Shown in pieces: positions 31,274 to 42,435 of a stretch of DNA of 46,406 bases. The position numbers and the translations under genes were made by a program. The stretch is from Reticulitermes lucifugus (taxonomy: Eukaryota > Arthropoda > Insecta > Blattodea > Rhinotermitidae): positions 25,314 through 71,719 of the forward strand of contig JAKCWW010000324.1 of the NCBI GenBank assembly GCA_026260175.1. Reading direction: 5' to 3'. The notes under the pieces are model-generated. The model was not told the DNA's origin. It made no database searches and saw only the letters and a list, made by a program, of their open reading frames with translations. How positions within the stretch are numbered: the first letter of the stretch is position 1; every line of letters starts with the position of its first letter.

Positions 31274-31399
31274 AAATTTGCACACTCTGATAACAACATT
31301 TGTTACATAATTTAAACCACCAAGGTATCCAACATAAAATTTGCACACTCTGATAACAACATTTGTTACATAATTTAAACCACCAAGGTATCCAACATA
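31274..31399. repeat. Perfect 63-bp tandem duplication
   Basis: Unit starting aaatttgcacactctgataa and ending aaggtatccaacata occurs twice with no difference seen. Confidence 0.95.
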
Positions 31400-31768
31400 G
31401 TGCTGCAGTTCATCCTTTTGCTGTTTTGAATATTTCCCAAAGCTTTAATTGTTGCCTGAGGTCTTCAGATTCTTGCCAATGGATGGAATCATGTAGACAG
31501 TTACAGAATTGAAAACTGGTTTAATAGTTACACATAGTTAAATAGTTAAACATCATTTATGAATATCTGCTACACAGTATGACAAATATTGCTGACACAT
31601 AAACTGTTCTTGTTTTGAATGAGTAATTTGGGATGGAAATGTATATGTAAATGCATCTCCAAGTCTTGTATATCAGGGTGGAGAAAAATATATTCTTAGT
31701 TAACTGTCAGGTTGTCCTGTGTGTGTGTGGAGATCTGAGGTTTTTGCAGCAGTGACGATGAAGAATTT
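31400..31768. other. Flank; nothing recognised
   Basis: AT-rich, CpG-poor sequence. Confidence 0.5.
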
Positions 31769-31909
31769 GACTTCTAGATGTGATGCCATGTAGTCCAATA
31801 GAAACTTACCACTGGTTTGGAGGATATTACTCCTACATCATCTACACTGTCAGTGGAGGCAGCAGGTTCCTCTGAAACATTGGTAAATTTCTATCACGTC
31901 TCAGAAGTC
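31769..31909. mobile_element. Fold-back element, family F, decayed
   Basis: gacttctagatgtgatgcca ... aatagaaacttaccactggt is mirrored by ctgaaacattggtaaatttc ... tatcacgtctcagaagtc. Same core as 16020-16185. Confidence 0.6.
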
Positions 31910-33802
31910 ACTATTCTTCATTGTGTTGGTTTCCTTACTGTAACTTGTGTATAAAGCAGTCAGAATGAATAGGTGATTGAAATATTATGTTTTAATTAAT
32001 TCATGTTGATATTTTGTTGGTATAATTTAATTGCACTGTTATATATAGGAACAGGGTCATGATTTACAGAACTGTTTATTGCTGTATCAATCATACAGGA
32101 ATTTGGACAAATACATTCAAGCCTGATGATAGCCTGAATGTTTTTGGCTTAAACACATCAATTTCTGTATAATTGGTACAGTAGTAAATAGGTGTGCATA
32201 TTATAGCCCTGTTTCTATTTATAGCATATCCCAAAACTGGATGCCTTTTAAAAAATCAATGGCATTTGTGTCTGACAGTAGCACATCATTTCACCTAAAT
32301 GTCCTTGAGTTACTGTGTCCACAGTGTTAGGTTCAGCTGCAGCAGTTTTTGTTGGTTGCTTGCTTTTCTGTTTGTTGCAACAGTGGGTTAACATAAGCAT
32401 GAGTCTGAATATTTTACATAATTGGAGTCTTTATTTGTTATTCTCTTTATGAATTTGTACTGAGTGCTAATGGGAATTCCCACTTATTTGTTTAAGATTA
32501 TTAGGATTTGATGAAAGAAGGTATTATTACAAAATCTGTCACCAGCAGTCTGGAACTTTGTTACAAAGATGCAGCTAGTTTGCCATTTAGGTCAGAGCAC
32601 TGCCAGGTCTGTGGGGGCAGTACTACAGTGACAGTGAAGTCACATGACTACTGAACAGTATTTTTCATCCACTGTGAATTGAATATTATTTGTATGTTAT
32701 GACCAACATATTTCATTGGAAGTTGTAACTGAGAAGATGGGTGAATCTTGAGGTATCTGCTGTTTAAGTTGGAGTTGGCAACCCTGCTGAATGTTTACTG
32801 CAAGGAAGAATCAGAGAGAAAAGTATCAACATGAAAATAAGACAAGAAATGGGGGGTTTTCAAGAACAAAGAGTTGCTATCAGTTCCCATATGCTGTCAT
32901 ACTACATCTGGCATGATATGTGCTGAAAGTAACATTAGTTTTATCCTGTGCACTGCAATGAATGTTCCACTTTCAGTCTGAAAATACATGGATTTTACCA
33001 AGTGAGTGATTATTTCAATGACGCTAGGTGATAGTTACTCACACAACATAATCTGATTATATTGAATAATAGCCCTGACTGAAGTGTGAGTAAAGTTGGA
33101 AACAGAAAGGAGGGAGTGCTGATAGTACAGTATCTGAGACAGTGAATGATTCTGAGTCTGATTCATATGAAGGTGGAAGTGATGAAATCAAGGAAGATTT
33201 CAGATGTTCATTTGTGAGCAGTACAATGAGAGAAGTTATAGTAATCCATGCTTACTTTTGGCAGCAGAGATAATGAAAGAGAACATGTGGTGTTGGAAGG
33301 CAAATTTCCAGAAAGTCAACAAATGTAATGAAAATTTTGTTGCAGTAATAAGACCTGCTTTTTCTGGGCTAACAGGAGTACATTCAGTTTTACAAGGTAC
33401 TGAAGACAGTTCTGCTGTGGATATATTTCTTGTAAAACCAACAGATATGTGCAGAAATGCAAGTACTTGTAAATAGAAAAGACAGAAGTTCTGTAAAACC
33501 AACATTGTTCATGCAAAACATGCAACATAGTTAGAAAATTCTTTTTATGCCTGCTAAATTTAAGCAGTTTCAAAAGATATCCAACTACTTTTTATACACT
33601 GAGTGTTAAATATTGTTCAGGGCCCACCTCCACCAGCCCTTGTGGACAGGCCACCCTTGCCAGTACATTTGAATTTATGAATGCAGCGCAGACCCATAAA
33701 GGAAATATAGCTATGCTGTGACCATGACTGCTTTCATAAAGCATGAAATATAATTTTGTTTCTGATGCAAGCTTTACTCCTCACCAAATATTACTCTCAG
33801 GC
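31910..33802. other. Flank; no recognised gene
   Basis: CpG-free over at least 32281-32880. A 90-codon open frame at 33204-33476 (RPAFSGLTGVHSVLQGTEDS) faintly recalls the N-terminal part of a piggyBac-type transposase but is too weak to call. Confidence 0.4.
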
Positions 33803-34132
33803 GATCAAATAAAGAAGAGTGAGATGGGTGGGGCATATGGCATATATGGGGGAAAGGAGATGTGCATACGGGGTTTTGGTGGGCCTGAGGGAAAGAGACC
33901 ACTTGGAAGACCTAGGCATAGATGGGAGAATAATATTAAAATGGTTTTTCAAGGATTGGGATGGTGGGACATGTACTGGCTTGGTCTGGCTCATGATAGG
34001 GACAGGTGGCGGGCTCTTGTGAATGCAGTAATGAATCTCCAGGTTCCATAAAATGTGGGGCATTTCTTAACTAGCTGAGGACGTGTTATCTTCTCAAGAA
34101 GGACTGTGCTCCATGGAGGGAATTAGTTCTGT
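33803..34132 (+). mobile_element. Second LINE type, 3' end copy
   Basis: Encodes [15 protein letters not shown] / [20 protein letters not shown] / [18 protein letters not shown] with one frameshift, then the 3' tail cttctcaagaaggactgtgc. It supplies the part missing from the 10741-11620 copy. Confidence 0.8.
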
Positions 34133-35088
34133 AGTTAGTTGGTTAGGTAGTTAGTTATGCAAGTATATCTAAATGTCATACGCATACAGGAGCTGTCCTT
34201 GCTTTTCTTTCCATTTTTTGACGGCTCTTGCGTGTTTCCTGTTTTATAAGTTTTCCAGTTAGCACAAATGAGATGTTCCATGCAACTTCTGAAACACTGT
34301 AAAATTCATTGTATCATTTGCTGTTGAATCTTTTCATGTGCCTTGTGTTTTGTTGTAAAAGTCTGTGATCCTGAACTTGTGTAAGTTTGGTCAAAGGTTG
34401 GAACTTTGTCCGGGGTATGTAACTTAGCCACTTATGCTTTGGGCTATGGGATAGACCAGGTGATGTCAGTACAGGATGAAGCATGGTGAGAACAAGTTTG
34501 TCTGCTGCCTATAACAGCTTCCTTCATTTAATTGTCTGTAAGGGGGAGAGTAAGTAATAAGTATGTTACCAGGCAGCTGACAAATCACAATTGTGTCTTT
34601 TACGCAGAATTTTCTCTTGAGAAGCTCATTCACCAGCAATGGACTTCACCCACTGTTGGACCTATGTTAATGTACAAGATTAGAATGGCTTTAATTTTCT
34701 TTATCTTTCATTTCATTTGTATCATTTCTTTTATTGTGATACAGTTTTATGAGATTGTTTCCATGTTCTCTGCGGTTTGTTCGTGTTCTGATAATGATGA
34801 AAGTCACAATGAAGTCTCTGACTTTGTATTTATTTTAAGCACTCTAGACCTCCTGATTTGACGAGGCAACTATGTTACAGAACTCGGAAGAATGAATATT
34901 GATGACATTCATGTTCTGTATGAAGGGGCAGTTGCAAATGATGAGGTGGGACATTTTCCACATTCACTGTCCAGTGTGGAATGGGAAGGAGATGTCTGTG
35001 ATATACATATTTCAGTTGTATTTGTTTCATTTTATGTATGTGACAGTAATTAATTATGATAAGCACAGAAGAAATGGTATCAATTATA
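34133..35088. other. Flank; nothing recognised
   Basis: AT-rich and CpG-poor. The open frame at 34532-34861 has no recognisable domain. Confidence 0.45.
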
Positions 35089-35098
35089 TGATAGTGTC

Positions 35099-35360
35099 GC
35101 TGATCCCAGTGGCTGTGTGGTCTAAGGCATGGGTCTGCGGCCACTCGCTTGCTGATATTGTGGGATTGAATCCCGCCAGGGGCATGGATGTCGGTCTCTT
35201 GTGAGGGTTGTTTGTTGGCAGATAGAGGTCGGTGTGTCGAGCTGATCACTCGTCCAGAGGAATCTTATTGAGTGTGGTGTGTCTGAGTGTGATTGTGAAG
35301 CTTTGATAATGAGGGGGCCCTGGTTCACTAGGGGATGTTGCACCATGGGGAGGGGGAATG
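35099..35360 (+). mobile_element. SINE family A, full-length copy with 10-bp target duplication
   Basis: Same order as 8704-8961: gatcccagtggctgtgtggt, gggattgaatcccgcc, gtgtggtgtgtctgagtgtg, caccatgggg. Flanked by TGATAGTGTC at 35089-35098 and 35361-35370. Several CpGs of the left-hand copy are TpG or CpA here. Confidence 0.9.
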
Positions 35361-35704
35361 TGATAGTGTCAATTGTTTTAATGTGACTTTTTTTTTCCCC
35401 CTTCAGCAAGCATGTTCATCTAGTTTCCAAAGTTTTTCCAAAGCAAATAATGCATAATTAATTTTCTGGTGTTATTATCATTGTCTGTCTGTGCTAATGA
35501 TTTGGATGAATCTTTGACTTTGGCTTGGCAGACACTATAAGTGATACAGAATGTACCACCTAATTTTGATAGGGTGATTAAATCAGTGAAGAAGTGATAA
35601 GCAAAATGTGTATAACACATGGTGGAAATGAAAAATGCTTATAAACTGTTGACTATGAAACCTCAAGAAAGAAACCCTGAGTCCTGGGCATAGATGGGAT
35701 GATA

Positions 35705-37310
35705 CAGCAAACCCTCATCATTTGCAGGGGTTAACATTCTTGAAAAGATGTGCAAACAGTAAAACTGTGATGTAAAAAAGACATGGGAGAAATGGAGTTA
35801 GGGGAACAAAAGAGAAAACATAATAAGTATAGCTGATGATTAATAAGCATGAACATGCTAGTGTTGGTGTTTACTGGAATGACATTGGTGTTCTTGACTG
35901 AAAGGTGTCAGGGTGATTGAACAACTCAGAGTGCTTGACTGCGGGGGAGACAGAAGACTTGGTGAAGAAAGAGGTGATCTTCAGTTACTTTGCCTTCTGT
36001 GTGCCATTATACACCTCCTTGTGTGGTGACATGACAGCCTGCAACTCATGCCTAAATTTTAAGAACCTTGCCATGAAATGGTCAGCCCCAAATGATTGAC
36101 TAAGTAATCTGCCATCTTTAGGCCTTTCCTCAGGGCACCTGATTTTTACTGAGTTCTGTCCAGCTGTTCAAGGCCTTCCTCAGTCAACTCAGCAGTGTGA
36201 GAATTGAGAACTTCCTGAATATCAGCCTTCAAACCTGGGAATCCTTTTCTTGGAACTTTACAGGCTAATGTTGGGGATATTGCTTATTTCGTTTTGCTGG
36301 TTGGGGAGTCCCCAGAAGTCATTAACTCTTTCAGGCCAAAGCTTCTTCCATCAGCCATTCAGAGTTTTTGTCCAGGGACTCCTTTATGTTTACTATGCAT
36401 TTAGCTATGCTGTGTGGCTTCTAGCATTCCTTGGTACTAACAGAGGTCTCCTCACATTAAGGTACTGCAGAAGGTGCAGTGAGTGTAATAGCTCTTGAAT
36501 GTTGTAATGATTTTCTGGTCTAGCAGCTGCAGGAGTGAGGTGATGTTCTTCAGTAAGTACTAAACCTAGATGTTTAGATGGATGAGACCAAGATATTGTG
36601 GATGCCGTGGGCCATTACGAAGGTCTAGGAGAACTTTGAATGATAGATTCTTGGACTTCAGACACAGTTTAACATCGTGAATGAAAACCAGTCTCTCAAT
36701 GATTGCTTCGTCACCCAATCTGTCATATTATACACCAGCATAGGTTTTATAACCCCGCCCAAGCATTGAAGTGGTGAAGAGGCTTTATACAATTTTTGAG
36801 ACCTTAAAACTTGGAGAAGTCTTCATTTTTGGATATGAATGTATGTGTTGCAATTTTGTTTTTCCCAAAATGCTCCTGTCTCATTGAGGCTGAAGACTTG
36901 CTGTGGTGTGTAGTCATTCTCCTCAGTTATGTTCTTGAAATGCTCTGGATACTTCATGCCAGTCACAGGTTCAGCAGAAGCTGATTGTCCTATCCTCTTC
37001 TTGTTTTGCAGGCTCATATGCTTCTTAAAGTTTTGAAACCAGCATGTACTGGTGTGGACACCGGCCTTTTCCTTACCTTCTAGCTCCGCTAAATTGCTGC
37101 ATTACAGCATTGCCTTTACACACATCCCAGCACCACTGACTGACAGCCTTTGTCTCATCTTCCAGCCATACATACTGGGCCATTTCCATCTTTTTGAGGA
37201 ATGGTCACAATGACTTGCACAAGAAATCTGTGATCTGCTTGGAGCACTTGCCATAGTGCTTCCCCTGGTCTTGTCTTCAGCTCCTTGATGTAACAAACCA
37301 TTTATTTATT
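35705..37310 (-). mobile_element. Decayed Tigger/pogo-type transposase element
   Basis: The left end starts TA-CAGCAAACCCTCATCATT like a pogo TIR. The minus strand reads, with many stops, KYPEHFKNITEENDYTPQQV then FSLNETGAFW (first catalytic Asp region, D changed to N), KNLSFKVLLDLRNGPRHPQY (usual LLLxDNAPGHP), and the C-terminal FLKFRHELQAVMSPHKEVYN and SFFTKSSVSP tail. The N-terminal DNA-binding part is poorly preserved near 37.0-37.3 kb, and no right terminal repeat was found. Confidence 0.8.
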
Positions 37311-37336
37311 TATTTATTTATATATTTATTTATTTA
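37299..37336. repeat. (ATTT)n microsatellite
   Basis: Runs of TTTA units with one TATA interruption. Confidence 0.85.
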
Positions 37337-38473
37337 CACAGTAATGGCATCTGACCAGAGCAATGCTCATTCCCCTGTCTAAGTTATCTAACACCTCTAG
37401 TTTCTGTAAGAGAGACATCAGTGTCCTTTTCTTTTTCCTTTTTTAGGCTCATCAGCACATATGTCATGCTTTCAAGACATAACTAAAATATGGGAACAAT
37501 AAGTAGTTCTAAAAACTGTGAAACATACAGTTAGAATAAATTCTGTATCGCACAGTATCTAGGTAGCTGTTGAGTTTAGACAAGTGAATATTGGTAGTCA
37601 GTTGTGTATTGACACTGTGCACCTATGCAGTAGGGACTGCAAATGAGTGAGGAATCTACTTTACAATGTGCAAGGATTTCCACAATAATTCTTCTGTGAA
37701 TAAGCAAAACTGTGATGTATACGTCCTCAAACAAGGCTGGTCAGCTGTGATTTCAAAATGCATGTTAGAGAAAGAATATATGAATGTGTGGACTGGCTCA
37801 GAATGGAGTCAAATGAACTTTCAGGTTCCTTGAAAGTAAGGAACTAATTTCTTCAGTGGCTGGGTAACAAGTGACTTCAAGAAACATGCTGTTCTTGAAG
37901 GTGTATGTTGTATGAACACTGAATTCCATCCACATTAAGCTTGCTGCTGTAGTCCAGCTGTAGCCCTTGAAATGAATGTTGTGACAAGATACATTGCACT
38001 GCAGACCTCTCAATATGCTGCTGTGAGGAAGATATTTCCATGGCTGACTTACACAAAAGTATTTGGATTTCACAGAACATTACATGAAACAAAGAATACA
38101 AGTAAGAAGATAAAATATAACAAAAGGTCTTTCAGCAGTACAGGGAATAAGAATTGCTTGTTTTTTGAGACCTGCATTTGAAAGGAGTGTTTCTGCAAAT
38201 ATTTTTATAAGTTCAGTGAACATCTGTTTTTTCTTTTAAATATTTGGATTACCTTGTCAGGTATATTTTGGTTTCATTTCAATGCATAATGAAAATCATG
38301 GTCTTCATGAAAGGTTTTTTATACTTTGCGTCTTGACATGTTTGACAAATCTTGAATGAGGTTTTCCTGCAAATTAATCAAGAGTATTTAATTGGGTTTG
38401 TTCTTTACGTAATAAGAAGGAATGTCAGTCTTGGAGTAGCATTCCATTTTGCCTGGCAGTAATGGGGGACATA
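37337..38473. other. Flank; nothing recognised
   Basis: CpG-poor AT-rich sequence with overlapping short frames on both strands at 37.8-38.2 kb, none conserved in appearance. Confidence 0.45.
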
Positions 38474-38545
38474 CAGTAAAACCCACTTAAGATGTTTCTG
38501 GAAAATTTAACACATGTGGCATCTTGAGTGGGAAATTGTAGGCCT
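38474..38545. mobile_element. Pogo-type MITE fragment
   Basis: TA followed by CAGTAAAACCCACTTAAGAT, with gcatcttgagtgggaaa as an imperfect inverted partner near 38519. Only one clear terminus is present. Confidence 0.45.
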
Positions 38546-41500
38546 GAAAATGAAATTATTTTGTAATTGTGAATTGAAATTGACATTTCCTTTACTGGGA
38601 TATTATTGTATATAATAAACTCTGCATTAAATTATTCAATTTTACCATCAAGCTACAATTCAAGTCTTACCTTCTTTCGTGATTTTGGCACAGTCTTGAA
38701 TACAAGACATTTTTTTTTGCAAGCACAGCAGGTAGATGAAGAGCCCATTCCTGCTGGAACTATTGGTAAATTTGATTCTACCTTTCTATATTTTTCTGTT
38801 TTCACATTTTTTGCAGCCTAGCTGTTTACTAACAGACTGAGTGCTGTGTCTCGTATTTTAAGTTGACACACAGATACAATGATTTTAACCATTTTTTGTG
38901 AGGAAATTTTCATTAGTGTGCACTATGTTTATAATATCCAGCTTTTCTTGAATTGACAGCAGCTTGCATTTTATGCGAGTTTTTTTATATAGTTGCCTTG
39001 GTGATCATGTGTAGAATAATAAATGGCTGTACAGGACAAAAACTACTCACACAAACAATTTGAAATGAACATAGAAGGTCAGTTCTTAAATATTTTCATT
39101 TATTGGTTCAGAGATTCATCCAAATGTGCAATGTAGTGGAATTATTTGGAATTTGCATCAGGTATGAATGAACTTTTCCTTTTGATTTTGGCCCTATTTT
39201 TGGGTGTTGGTGTTGTGTAGAAGTGGGCTGTGTTGCCATTGTTTTGGAGGCATGTTCTTTCATCTTCTGGGTTTAATTGTGTAAGGTGAGGATGCTGTGA
39301 CCCAGCTGAATTCTCACCTTAACTCCAGATCTGAAGATACAGTTAGCATGTTTGAAACATCAGCAAGACAGCTCTCTTCCATCTGGTGCCAACATCAAAA
39401 AACAGGATTGTCCGCAACATGGAATCACCCTGAAAGCTGACTTCAGTAAGAAATTTGTCTTTTCAAGTTCATGTGATTTTCGGTCATTAATCTGAAAAGA
39501 TAAAATTTTGTGTCATGTAGTGGGGTTCTGTTTTGGAAGAAAAATTTTTTAGCTAGGATTTGTTAATTGTTTTGGAGACAGTTGTTTGAAGACATGTTGG
39601 TTCATCTACAGTATTTTCTTTATTGTATGATACAGGTTAACAGTATAGCTAGGGATGAAGCATTATTTTTCTTCTGGTTATGATTTGGTCACCAACATAT
39701 TTCCTTCCTGTTTTCAGAGTTAATTCTCACATTCTGTCCTGACCATTTTGATTGAGTAAGAGATGGGAGAGAGTGTATTATTTTCTTCTTTCTGTAATAT
39801 GTCTCAACACTTTGGCAACTGCCCCAGCATTTTTAACACTACTGTAGTCGGAGTTTGACAGTGTGCAGCTTAGGAAACTGGGCTTGACTTGGAATCAAAC
39901 ATATTTTCCGTCCAGTGTGAAATCCTGTCTTCTGTCTCCTTTTTGGACATCCACTTTAGCCTGTCTTTAGTTGTATGAAGCTATCTTTCCATTTGAATAC
40001 ATTTGAACATTTATAATCTCTGCTTGTCTGAAGGAAACTAGCTTGGATTATCAGTTTAGTAGATTATCAACATTGTTTTAAACAAATACCATATTTAACC
40101 TCGTATAATATGGTACCCCATATCGACACTTTAATGACTGTTCTTTTTATACTGCTTTAAGTTTTTATGTTTTCTGACTCTTAATTTCCATACACTTTTT
40201 AGTGTATTTTTAAAATAATATGCACAATTCAAATACCTGCACTAACTCCTGCTGTCCATACTGAAAACATTGAATGCTTTGTACTATTGTAGACATAAAA
40301 ATTTGTCAGGAAGTATATTGTTTCATGATTCTGAGATAACACATTTTTATATTCTAAATTAGGGAAATATGAATCCTTGTCTTAATTTCAGGTAGATATG
40401 GTAATAAATTAGAGTACTGGTAGTCCAAACTGTGTGGTTAGGACCAAAATCAGCTTGTTAATTTATTCATGTAATTAGTAATGAAATTGAATAGTAAGTT
40501 AATGAGCTGTACATGCTTATGCTGTGTTGTGTTTTTGACAGTGGGTATGCACACATTGTAATGTATTATAGTAAATAAGAGAGAGTTTTATTTTAAATTC
40601 AAAGTAACACTTTCATTTTCAAGACAGAATTATGTTTGCATAATTGATATTTCAAATGCTTGATATTTGGATGTTCCAAGCTCTGCTGTAACTTGTGGTT
40701 GGTTTATGTCAGCAAAAGCATTGAGTGTTGCAGCTTTTGTGCTTGTGATGGATTTATAAATCTGAAAAACAGTAATCTTGTTTTGTAGAGGTAGCCAGGA
40801 TGATATTCTAGAACCGTTGCTGTACAATGTGGAGAAGTGTGATTTCTTACCTATTGTGTGACTGCACTGAGTTTATTTACGTGACACTGATTTAAATACT
40901 GTGTGTTTTGGTTCACTGCAGGGCACTATGCAGATACAACTGAAGAAATCTTTCTGAATTGTTTTAATTACCAGAACAGACTGTAGCTGTTTTCTCAGGC
41001 CTCTTTTGAGCCAAAGATGAATTCTGCAGTGACATCCAAAACCTTATCATCTTTCTACTAACAAACAGAAAGCTGACTGTATTGATTGTTAACTATAAAG
41101 TGTGGCAGAAAATTTTACAAGCGTTCTGGAACCTTCTGTTTTCCAGAAGAGTTACGCTGCTATATTTTTGGTTGTTATCAGTTGAGTATGCTAGGTTATG
41201 TGGCATAAGTGAGAGAGCAAGGGGTTTAATAACTTTAGTACATTTTTATGCAGGTTTTAATCCAGTAATATTGATTCAACATTTCTCATCCACCTTTGTA
41301 CTAGGTGGTTCTGTAGCAAAAACAGCATTTGCTACTGAGAAAGGCACATTTTCTGTGAAAACCTTTTTTTATTACTGGAACAAAAAGCAAAGATTTGGTG
41401 GTCAACTGGTTCTTAAATTAATATTGTTAGGCATTTGCAAAATTGAAAAAAATATTTTATATGGAATGTATGGGTATTACTAAGCTGAATGGTTTAGATT

Positions 41501-41711
41501 ATGACAGTTTATTTGCAGCAGAGTGTAGAATGTTATAAAAGGAAGAGTAAACACTTGCATTCCTTTTCTTTACACCAGAATGGTACATGGTACCCGAAGA
41601 TGGTAGTATGTCTGTTTCCATGTTAAAAACTGAATGTTGGGAATTTTCTTTTGGACTGTATGTGCTGACTTTTATATTATCATATATAGAATCAAAGTTA
41701 GTTATGAGTTA
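38546..41711. other. Flank; no recognised gene
   Basis: Very low CpG (2 in 40321-40920). About 39290-39435 has a gtttgaaacatcagc motif reminiscent of the fold-back cores but no clear second arm. The 133-codon frame at 41082-41483 is AT-rich without recognisable domains. Confidence 0.4.
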
Positions 41712-41905
41712 TGACAATGAGTAGGTTGGTATAGTGAAAATGCTGTAGACTTGTATTTGAAACATGCCTGTTTTGAATCTCACCTAGCACAGTGGTGGTC
41801 ATGAGTGTTTTGGGTTTTCCTCAATCCATCCCAGGAAATGCCAGGATAATACCTTGACTGGGTCATTACCACTTTCTTCAGTCCTTTCCAGTTCATCATT
41901 CACCA
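41712..41905 (+). mobile_element. SINE family C copy
   Basis: tRNA-like head (gtaggttggtatagtgaaaa, gttttgaatctcacc), then ggttttcctcaatccatccc, gaaatgccaggataatacct and a C/T-rich tail, as is common in insect SINEs. CpGs expected in the boxes are TpG. Confidence 0.6.
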
Positions 41906-42232
41906 GTCATATTTCCACTCGTGCTATATAGTCTAAGATACTTAACAGATCATGAAGTAGACCACAAAAGTGAACTCTAGTGATATGCACATAGGCAGAA
42001 ATGAGGTATAGCTCTGTAACGGTTTGGTTTCCTGTCACTTTTTTGTCAGTATTGTCGTGGACCATGTGTAGGCTGGATTAGTGAGGTTTGATTTCCATTG
42101 TGTCTAGACTGACTCTGCTGCCAACCTATCCTCATTTCTGATAGATACCAGGGGTTCTTCCCTAGGGGTAAACTGGCTGGAGAGAAAGAGAAAAGTGTTT
42201 TGTTTAACAGTGCTACCAGTTGCTAAGTTTAT

Positions 42233-42435
42233 ACAGTGTTGGTGATAGGTAACTGGGATATGAGTATGGAGCATTGATGGAATGATAATGAGCAGAAAAC
42301 TGAAGTAAACAGAGGAGAACCTGTCCCAGTTCTGCTTTCTCCACTACAGATTTGACATGGATTGGCCTGGCATTTAATCCACACTTCTGTGGTGAGAGAC
42401 TGATGACTGACTACCTTGGCCTTGGCAGGCTGACC
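42233..42435 (-). mobile_element. SINE family D copy
   Basis: gagtatggagcattgatgga, ctgtcccagttctgctttct, gacatggattggcctggc and gatgactgactacc match 15826-16012 in order, with CpG positions turned into TpG or CpA. Confidence 0.65.

Noticed and set aside
33204-33476. Possible piggyBac-type transposase fragment
   Set aside because: Only a loose resemblance around FSGLTGVH; no DDD motifs or termini seen. A profile search would decide.
41082-41483. 133-codon plus-strand frame
   Set aside because: AT-rich, no family resemblance, no splice context; consistent with chance in AT-rich DNA.
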